Shown here one piece after another: positions 35,833 to 42,106 of a DNA stretch of 42,106 nt. The stretch is taken from positions 1-42,106 of the forward strand of contig JBGTBA010000096.1 of the NCBI GenBank assembly GCA_041749595.1, in the 5' to 3' direction. Position 1 is the first letter of the stretch; each line of letters begins with the position of its first letter. Source of the DNA: Aurantibrevibacter sp041749595. Lineage in GTDB: Bacteria > Bacteroidota > Bacteroidia > Flavobacteriales > Flavobacteriaceae. Under the pieces are notes generated by a model, which did not search any database, was not told where the DNA came from, and was given only the letters and a program-made list of their open reading frames with translations. A program made the position numbers and the translations under genes.

Positions 35833-35840
35833 CAAACTTA
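35833..35840 (-). promoter_or_regulatory. -7 element of folB
   Basis: TAAGTTTG on the minus strand, an exact TAnnTTTG match. It starts 20 bp past the PorP-like gene stop and ends 18 bp before the TTG at 35814. Transcription from it would begin inside the longer folB frame, which supports the shorter start. Confidence 0.5.
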
Positions 35841-35859
35841 AGGCAAACAATCGAAAAAA

Positions 35860-36810
35860 TCAGTACATGCACCTACAATTGCTCAGCCCTTGGAATAAAT
35901 CCACTCCCACGGTAACCACATGGGTGCCGGTACTGAAACCTAAAATTTCGTTCAATATAATTTGATAGGAATAACCAAAATAGAAGTTATTCTTTTTAAG
36001 ACCGAAGAATGGGGCTATATAAAGTGGCCGTCCTATTTGGTCATTTAAAAAACGATAGTTTACACCTGTGTAATAATAATCCTCAAAGTTGTACCAACGG
36101 AATTTGGCCGTTAAATCGGTTTCAGACCTACCATCGCTTTCAAATATCTTATAGAGTACGGAAGGCTCTATCTCAAAGTCGCTGTTTTTCGACTTTTTAT
36201 AACGGTAGCCCGTGTACACATAATAATTCCTTAGAGTATTTGGCTCAAAAACCGGGTTAAATCTAGTAATATCTTTATTTAAAAGGTTTGATGCGTTTGC
36301 GCTGAAATAAAATTTATCGTAACGATACATCACCCCTACATCGAAATTATGATTCTGCGTCTTCCTATTATCGGTAACGTTGGGATCTCCCCCCGCATTT
36401 ATGAATTTATCTATATCTATTCTAAACTGGTTAAAATTATAGGATATTCCGAAGGATAAAAACTCATCTTCATATCTATCCAATGTTAGATGGTGCGCAA
36501 AGGAAAGCCTTGCCCCGTTTTGTTTGGTAAAGCCATTGCTGTCATTGTAAAGGAAAAGTCCTATTCCAGAGTTATTTCCCAAGCGCATATCCGCCGCCAG
36601 GGATTGGGTGTCGGGGGCATCTTTTATGCCCACCCACTGGGTAAGGCCGTTTAGCCTTATCTTAACATGGTCCCCAATACCGGCGTAGGTCGGTGAAAGT
36701 ACAAAAGGGTTATCGGCCAAATATTGCGACAACTGGGGAGAGTTGAGCTCCTGCCCTTTTGATGCCAAAGCACTAAATAGTAGCAGTAAGGTTAATAATT
36801 TATTATGCAT
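35860..36810 (-). CDS. PorP/SprF-family type IX secretion membrane protein
   Basis: A 316-residue outer-membrane beta-barrel protein of the PorP/SprF family, starting at the ATG at 36810, which gives a signal peptide ending 'ASKGQ'; a longer frame to 36882 would overlap the adhesin gene. The mature start 'ELNSPQLSQYLADNPFVLSPTYAGIG' is diagnostic. The body has alternating strands, and the C-terminal part ends with 'LSNCRCMY'. In gliding Bacteroidota such proteins work with a partner adhesin bearing a type B sorting domain, helping it to be secreted by type IX secretion. Here that partner ends 19 bp upstream on the same strand. Confidence 0.92.
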   Translation of the reverse strand: MHNKLLTLLLLFSALASKGQELNSPQLSQYLADNPFVLSPTYAGIGDHVKIRLNGLTQWVGIKDAPDTQSLAADMRLGNNSGIGLFLYNDSNGFTKQNGARLSFAHHLTLDRYEDEFLSFGISYNFNQFRIDIDKFINAGGDPNVTDNRKTQNHNFDVGVMYRYDKFYFSANASNLLNKDITRFNPVFEPNTLRNYYVYTGYRYKKSKNSDFEIEPSVLYKIFESDGRSETDLTAKFRWYNFEDYYYTGVNYRFLNDQIGRPLYIAPFFGLKKNNFYFGYSYQIILNEILGFSTGTHVVTVGVDLFQGLSNCRCMY

Positions 36811-36829
36811 GCTTGTGTAGGTTAAGTTT

Positions 36830-39800
36830 TTATCGATATAGGGTAAAATGTCCAACAAATTCTCTGTCGTCACTTTCTCCATTGAGTTTTATAATATACC
36901 AGTAATCTCCTGTTGGGACCTCGTTTCCGTTATATAATCCGTTCCAACCACTTTCATTTAGGCGCATCCTATAAACCTCTCTACCATAACGGTCAAATAT
37001 AATAGTTAGTATTTTTGGAAAGCCCTCCTGATTGTTTGGTCTCCATGTATCATTGATTCCGTCCCCATCCGGGGTAAAGAAGTTGGGGATCTCAATATCT
37101 ATGAATTCCATAAAGATTTGAGCTGATGCTTCGCAACCGTTTTCGTCTGTTACCGTTACCGTGTAGGTATCTGTTCTATTGATGAAGAACGTATTGTCGG
37201 TTCCATTGTTGACATCCCCAAAATTGAAAGTGTAGTCTTGCAAACCGCCAGAGGCAACCGCTGTAATTTCATTTATGTTGTTTTGTTGCAAAATCAGCGT
37301 TAGTGGTTCATAGGACACTATGTTGAATGGAATGGTATTTAAGCATCCATTGGCATGGGAAATGGTAAGGGTGTGGTTGCCTGCCGGGATATTGGTAAAG
37401 TTGGGGTCCAACACCATATCCGCCGGATCGGTGGAATCCAAGGCGTACATAACCTCTGAAGCGATAGCACCATCTTCTAAAACCACATTTATTGACGCAA
37501 TGGGGGTGTTGCCGGTGCATTCGTAAACAGGTGCAACAGTGGCGTTCAGATTTACGCCGGGCTCTATTTCCACTACAACATTGGTTTCGCAGCCTTGGGC
37601 ATCCCTAACAAAAACCACATACGTACCAGCCGCCAAATCGGTAAACAAGGTTTGATCGGCAACAAAATCTGCTGCATTATTAGAGTTTAAACTGGCACTA
37701 TAAGGAGCGGTGCCACCGCTTACGGCAATACTGATAGAACCATCTGCACTACCGGCGCAAATTTCCGGTGAAGCCGTGGCCGTAACTGTTACCGGTTCTG
37801 GTTCTATGATAGTGTACTGTAGCACCTCAAAGCAACCGTTACTGTCTTGCGCCACTACTGTGTAGGTAATTCCTGTTGGACTTCCTGCCAGATCCGTAAA
37901 TGTATTTATGGTATCGAATTGGTTCAAATTTGGGGATATGGCATAGATATATCCACCAGAACCTCCCGAAAGATTCACGGTAATCGTACCATTTGCCAAA
38001 CCGGCACAAGTAACGTTGGTAAAACTGTCGGTTACCACCAAAGGTGTGGGTTCTATAATGTTTATTGGTCCCGACACGGCTTGGCAATCACCACTTACCA
38101 CCCTTATATAATAGCTGCCCGCCCCAAGGTTGGCAAAATCGCGACTGGTTTGTGGCCCGGCGATACTATTGGTCAATGCGGCATCGGTAAAGAGTTCGTA
38201 CAGATAGTTCCCCAATCCTCCAATGGCTGTAGCCCTAATGGAGGCTGTTGTTTCCCCATTACAGTTGATGATGGCGGCAGAAGTATCAATAGTTAAAGTT
38301 AACGGTGGTACCGGATCCACAGAAACCTGATTGGAAATTATGGATCCACAGCCAAACGAATCTTGTACAAAATATTGATAAATACCCGACGGTACGGTAA
38401 ATGTATGGGTATTGCCTCCAGACATAGGCAGATAGTTTGTACCGTTCACACTATAAGAATAGGGAGCCGTGCCGCCATTGGCGGTAAGCAGTAGTTGTGC
38501 TTGGTTGGTACATGTGAGTACAGCTACCTGGATTAGGGAAGCGGCAACCTCAGAGGGCTCGGAAATGGTTACTTGAACGGTTTCCACATCGCAATTCCAA
38601 CCATCGGAAACGGTAATCGAATATATTCCTGCACCTAAACCATTAAAGGTTGGGCTTATTTGTGGTCCACCACTGAAGTCTATAACGGTTCCTGTAGGAT
38701 CGTACAGGTTTAATGCATATTGGTAAACACCCTGACCCCCAATTATGTTTATGGCACTTACAGTGGCATTGGTGTCGCCAAAACAAACCAATGTCGTTGG
38801 TGTTGCAGTGATATCGGCAGAAATGGGCACAGCAGGCACCAATGTTTCGGTATCGTTCAATACACATCCGTTATTGTCGGTTATGGAAATGGTAAAGCTA
38901 CCTGCAGAAAGTCCGGTAAACACAAAACTTTGTACGTCTGTGGCATTGTAGCTTTGCGAGGTAGTGGTGTTGGTCAACACGATATCATAAGGTGCAAATC
39001 CGCCATTCGGATCCACCAAAATTTCACCAAGGTTATTGTCGCATGTCGCCGAGGCCAAAGGCGAAACAATGGCCGTAAGGGGCATGTCCGGGGAAACTAT
39101 GGTAACTATGTTGGAATCTTCAGTACAATTTGGCAATCCTGTTTCGGAAACCCGAACAAAATAGCTGCCACCGGAAAGCCCGGTTATGGTCAATGGGTTG
39201 GTGGCAGTATTTCCTGTACCGGTAATTGTAGTAGGCGTACCATCGGCATTGAATACAGTATAATTATAAGTGCCATTGATCACGTTGGTTACATTGATTT
39301 CCAACGCACCATTGGCATCCCCAAAACAGATTACAGGAGCGGTGGCCGTGGCTACCACTTCAATAAGATCAAACGGAGCTATTGTATAGGTGGCCGTGTC
39401 AATATAACATCCCGTAACCGTATCGGTTACCCTAAAGGTATAGGAGCCCACAGCGGTTAAGTTAAATGTAGCCGTATTGTAGGTTGGATTCCCTGTTAGG
39501 GTAGCATTTGTATTTCCCAATGGCAATAGGGTATAGGTATAGATATTGGCGGCATTGCCATCATCATTGACCGTAAGGGTTATTTGTTCCGGACCGGTAC
39601 AGGAAATGGCCACGTCTTGTGAAACACTGACTGTAAATCGGTTTAACGGAGCTATGTTAACATTGGCAGAAGCATTACAACCGTTCGCATCCCGTACATA
39701 AACGGTAATGTTTTGGGCAAGGCCATTATCTACAATTTCAAAGGTGTTTCCGGTTTGGAAATTTACATTGTCAATACTGTACAAGTAAGGTGCTGTGCCT

Positions 39801-42106
39801 GTACCCGGGGTTACGGTGGCCGTAACTGTGGCCGTATTTGCCCCATTGCTTGGGTTACAGGTAAATGCGGTTGCCGAAACGGCTACTACTAATGCGGCAG
39901 GTGCCGTAATGGTTACATTTTGCCGTGTAGAGGCACAACCTTTGCTGGATATGGCCTCAACCTGGTAGTCGCCGGCAGCCAATCCTGTAAATAGGGGATC
40001 GGCCTGTGGTACTGGATTTATTAAAATTCCTAGATTATCGTATAAATTGTAAACGTAAACAGGATCTTCGTTGATGCCTACTGTGGTCGGTGCCAAATTA
40101 ACGGTAATCGTTCCATCGCTAAGTCCGTTGCAGGAAACATTTACAATGGTAGAAGCTATCAATGTGGTTACCGAAGGGGTATCCAACGTTTCCACAGTGG
40201 TCTTTTCACAAACCGGATTGGTAGTGTCCAAATCGCGCACCACAAAAGTATAAGCACCAGGTTGTGTTAATCCGGCAAACACGCCAGAGGTGTTGTTTAA
40301 GGTTGTCGCACCGTCCGGGAAGGTTACGGTAAAGTCCAAATTAGCCGATCCTCCAGTTACAGAAATGGTTATTTCGCCATCTGGTGTAGCGGTACAATCC
40401 AGCGGTTTTACCACGGTGGCGGTCAGGTTCATTTCTTCAAAAAGCAATTCTGCCGGAGTGGTAAATGTACAGCCCCATTGGTCGCTAACGGCCACTTCAT
40501 AGCTACCTGCCCCTAGGCCAGGGAATATTGTTGCGCTCTGTGGTGCGCCAAAGGGAACACCATCTTTTATTAACTGATAAGTGTAATTGTTTCCTTGTCC
40601 ACCTGATATTCCTACGACTTCGATTTCTCCTTGTAGGTTGGTGCAGTTTTCTTGGTTTACCTGAAGTACTGCTATTATGGGCGTTGGGTCGGCCAAAATA
40701 ATCGTGTTTTGGATCAATTGCTCGCAACCGTTCACATCACGTACCCAGGCCTCATAGGTTCCGGCAACCAGATTTTCAAAACGGGGAGAGGCAACAAAGG
40801 CGGCCACACTTGTGGGAGCGGTGGTGCCCACATAGTAAGTATAACCACCCCATCCACCGGTAACATCTGTTATTTCAATGACCCCGTTATTGGTTGGGTT
40901 ACAGGTAATTTCCGTTATTGAGGTTGTTCCTGTTATAGCGGCACTAGGTCCGGCAATGGTAAAGGATTCGGCGTATGTGCACGCCGGGAAATTGGATTGC
41001 GTCACCTCTATGGTATATCTACCTGCCTCCAGGCTTGAGACCACAAAATTACCTGTGGGGAAAGTGCCAGTAGTGGTAACGTCATCGCCAAGGTTTGCAG
41101 GCGTATTATTTACATCTTGATAAAGTACATAGACGATAGTATCGTTAAAAGTGGTTCCCATCAAGTGAAGGTCGAAGGTGGCTTCCCCTGTCGTACTTCC
41201 AAAACATATCACATTCGAGTTTACCGTAATGTCAAGTTCCAGATTATCAGGTGATACTAGGGTTTCAGAAGCGGTTGTAATACATCCCGTATCAAGGTGG
41301 CGTACCAAGAAGTTGTGCGTTCCTGCGGATAAACCACTAAATACGTTGGAAACCTGATAAGTTAACCCATTGTCTATGCTATACTCAAACCGGGAAGGGT
41401 CACTATTGGTTGAATTTATCGAAATGGTTATTTCGCCATCCGCTCCCGGAGTACAGCTCAATGGGTTGGTGATAGCCGCTGTCGCCCCCAAAAGTTGATC
41501 AAAAGGAAGTATTACGGCAGTTGTAGAGCCCACACAACCGTTGCTATCATACACATTGATGGTATAGTTACCGCCGAGGGTATTGGTTTCAACAAAGGTT
41601 GGATTGTTGCCGGATTGTACAATGGCAGTCGTACCGTCGTTGATAAATTCATATACCACGTAGTTGCCACTTCCACCCGTAATGGCAGCACCGTCGATGG
41701 TGATGCTGGCATTGTTGGTATTGTTGCCGGCAGTACAGCCAAATTCCACAACGGAGGCATTAACATTGGCTATGGCAACCGGTTCATCAATCACAATTCC
41801 TGGGATACCGGAGGTACAACCATTGGTGCCCGTAGCGGTAATGGTATAGGTTCCTGCGGGAAGGTTTTCAAACGTACTGGTTGCCGCATTGAAAGTTCCG
41901 GCTATAGGACTGATGCTGTAGGTAAGCGGACTCAGGCCGTTGTCGGTTTGTAATAGGGTAATGCTACCGTTGTTGGCACCAAAACAACTGCTATCGACAT
42001 GGGTTTCCGTAAATACCGGGATTACCGCAGGAGGTGCGGTGACGGTAAAGGTCAATGGCGCACAGGAAGGGGTGCTGTTGTCATAGACCAAAACCACATA
42101 ATTCCC
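36830..42106 (-). CDS. Giant SprB-like adhesin, type IX secretion type B sorting domain (partial, 5' end missing)
   Basis: The last 1758 residues of a much larger surface protein; the frame is open to the right window edge, so the true start lies outside. I count 19 repeats of roughly 80-90 residues, each with 'I..G..G.Y.Y.L', a 'F..L.AG.Y.I.V.D..GC' ending and a spaced cysteine, as in SprB repeats. The C-terminus ('IPNFFTPDGDGINDTW', 'FDRYGREVYRM', 'GWNGLYNGNEVPTGDYWYII', 'FVGHFTLYR') is the gliding motility-associated (CHU_C, type B) sorting domain. Such adhesins move along the cell surface and bind surfaces or polymers. It is followed by its PorP/SprF-type partner. Confidence 0.95.
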   Translation of the reverse strand, partial: GNYVVLVYDNSTPSCAPLTFTVTAPPAVIPVFTETHVDSSCFGANNGSITLLQTDNGLSPLTYSISPIAGTFNAATSTFENLPAGTYTITATGTNGCTSGIPGIVIDEPVAIANVNASVVEFGCTAGNNTNNASITIDGAAITGGSGNYVVYEFINDGTTAIVQSGNNPTFVETNTLGGNYTINVYDSNGCVGSTTAVILPFDQLLGATAAITNPLSCTPGADGEITISINSTNSDPSRFEYSIDNGLTYQVSNVFSGLSAGTHNFLVRHLDTGCITTASETLVSPDNLELDITVNSNVICFGSTTGEATFDLHLMGTTFNDTIVYVLYQDVNNTPANLGDDVTTTGTFPTGNFVVSSLEAGRYTIEVTQSNFPACTYAESFTIAGPSAAITGTTSITEITCNPTNNGVIEITDVTGGWGGYTYYVGTTAPTSVAAFVASPRFENLVAGTYEAWVRDVNGCEQLIQNTIILADPTPIIAVLQVNQENCTNLQGEIEVVGISGGQGNNYTYQLIKDGVPFGAPQSATIFPGLGAGSYEVAVSDQWGCTFTTPAELLFEEMNLTATVVKPLDCTATPDGEITISVTGGSANLDFTVTFPDGATTLNNTSGVFAGLTQPGAYTFVVRDLDTTNPVCEKTTVETLDTPSVTTLIASTIVNVSCNGLSDGTITVNLAPTTVGINEDPVYVYNLYDNLGILINPVPQADPLFTGLAAGDYQVEAISSKGCASTRQNVTITAPAALVVAVSATAFTCNPSNGANTATVTATVTPGTGTAPYLYSIDNVNFQTGNTFEIVDNGLAQNITVYVRDANGCNASANVNIAPLNRFTVSVSQDVAISCTGPEQITLTVNDDGNAANIYTYTLLPLGNTNATLTGNPTYNTATFNLTAVGSYTFRVTDTVTGCYIDTATYTIAPFDLIEVVATATAPVICFGDANGALEINVTNVINGTYNYTVFNADGTPTTITGTGNTATNPLTITGLSGGSYFVRVSETGLPNCTEDSNIVTIVSPDMPLTAIVSPLASATCDNNLGEILVDPNGGFAPYDIVLTNTTTSQSYNATDVQSFVFTGLSAGSFTISITDNNGCVLNDTETLVPAVPISADITATPTTLVCFGDTNATVSAINIIGGQGVYQYALNLYDPTGTVIDFSGGPQISPTFNGLGAGIYSITVSDGWNCDVETVQVTISEPSEVAASLIQVAVLTCTNQAQLLLTANGGTAPYSYSVNGTNYLPMSGGNTHTFTVPSGIYQYFVQDSFGCGSIISNQVSVDPVPPLTLTIDTSAAIINCNGETTASIRATAIGGLGNYLYELFTDAALTNSIAGPQTSRDFANLGAGSYYIRVVSGDCQAVSGPINIIEPTPLVVTDSFTNVTCAGLANGTITVNLSGGSGGYIYAISPNLNQFDTINTFTDLAGSPTGITYTVVAQDSNGCFEVLQYTIIEPEPVTVTATASPEICAGSADGSISIAVSGGTAPYSASLNSNNAADFVADQTLFTDLAAGTYVVFVRDAQGCETNVVVEIEPGVNLNATVAPVYECTGNTPIASINVVLEDGAIASEVMYALDSTDPADMVLDPNFTNIPAGNHTLTISHANGCLNTIPFNIVSYEPLTLILQQNNINEITAVASGGLQDYTFNFGDVNNGTDNTFFINRTDTYTVTVTDENGCEASAQIFMEFIDIEIPNFFTPDGDGINDTWRPNNQEGFPKILTIIFDRYGREVYRMRLNESGWNGLYNGNEVPTGDYWYIIKLNGESDDREFVGHFTLYR

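Noticed and set aside
38720..39460. 246-residue open frame on the plus strand
   Set aside because: It is the shadow of the repetitive adhesin; its Gly/Cys-rich content comes from the repeats on the other strand.
36830..42106. CRISPR or other short-repeat array in the repetitive segment
   Set aside because: The repeats are protein-level, about 250 bp apart and diverged in DNA; no CRISPR array or cas gene is seen anywhere in the window.

Overview
The window looks like a chromosome segment from a Bacteroidota bacterium, most likely a (marine) Flavobacteriaceae. The reasons are a SusC/SusD pair, a PorP/SprF-like protein next to a huge SprB-type repeat adhesin with a type IX secretion/gliding C-terminal domain, promoter elements of the Bacteroidota type (TAnnTTTG), almost no Shine-Dalgarno sequences, and AT-rich intergenic DNA. 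No genus is claimed.

Layout. (1) Positions 1-987: the edge of an unknown minus-strand gene, then a CBM9-like lipoprotein. (2) 1311-9544, plus strand: a run of exported enzymes. They are a PQQ-type sugar dehydrogenase fused to cytochrome c, an amidohydrolase/deacetylase, a Tat-type RidA, a Tat-type SelA/DgaE-like PLP enzyme, an M16 peptidase and a RidA lipoprotein. (3) 9541-28988, minus strand: a long polysaccharide-utilisation-type locus. In transcription order it holds a LacI regulator, SusC, SusD, a VCBS/ASPIC protein, a DUF5107-TPR protein, a sodium:solute symporter, a DUF4434 protein, an AGE-family epimerase, a GH10-like hydrolase and a FAD oxidoreductase. Regions 2 and 3 converge with overlapping stop codons. 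(4) 29264-35850: housekeeping genes rpiB, a CDF exporter, an ElaA-like GNAT, RNase R, a GIN-domain protein, a LysE-family exporter, tRNA-Cys and folB. A very AT-rich region of about 0.6 kb separates rpiB and rnr. (5) 35860-42106: a PorP/SprF-like protein and the 3' part of a giant SprB-like adhesin that runs off the window.

How it fits together. The same 24-bp perfect palindrome lies upstream of both the sugar-dehydrogenase operon and susC. In both places it is followed by 11 bp, TTG, 19 bp and TAAYTT. The susC copy lies between the LacI-type regulator gene and susC. The simplest reading is one regulon: SusCD import, cytoplasmic processing (SSS, AGE, DUF4434), and a fully exported oxidative/deacetylating/deaminating branch. 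The enzyme set would fit oxidation of an N-acetylated amino sugar to its aldonic acid, deacetylation, then PLP-dependent ammonia elimination with RidA clearing the enamine. That substrate is an inference from families only.

Other points of note are a strong hairpin between susD and the downstream genes, a LysE-family reading frame with no stop before a bidirectional terminator and an antisense tRNA-Cys, a folB promoter that corrects its start, and a cluster of TTATCAATA motifs upstream of rnr.
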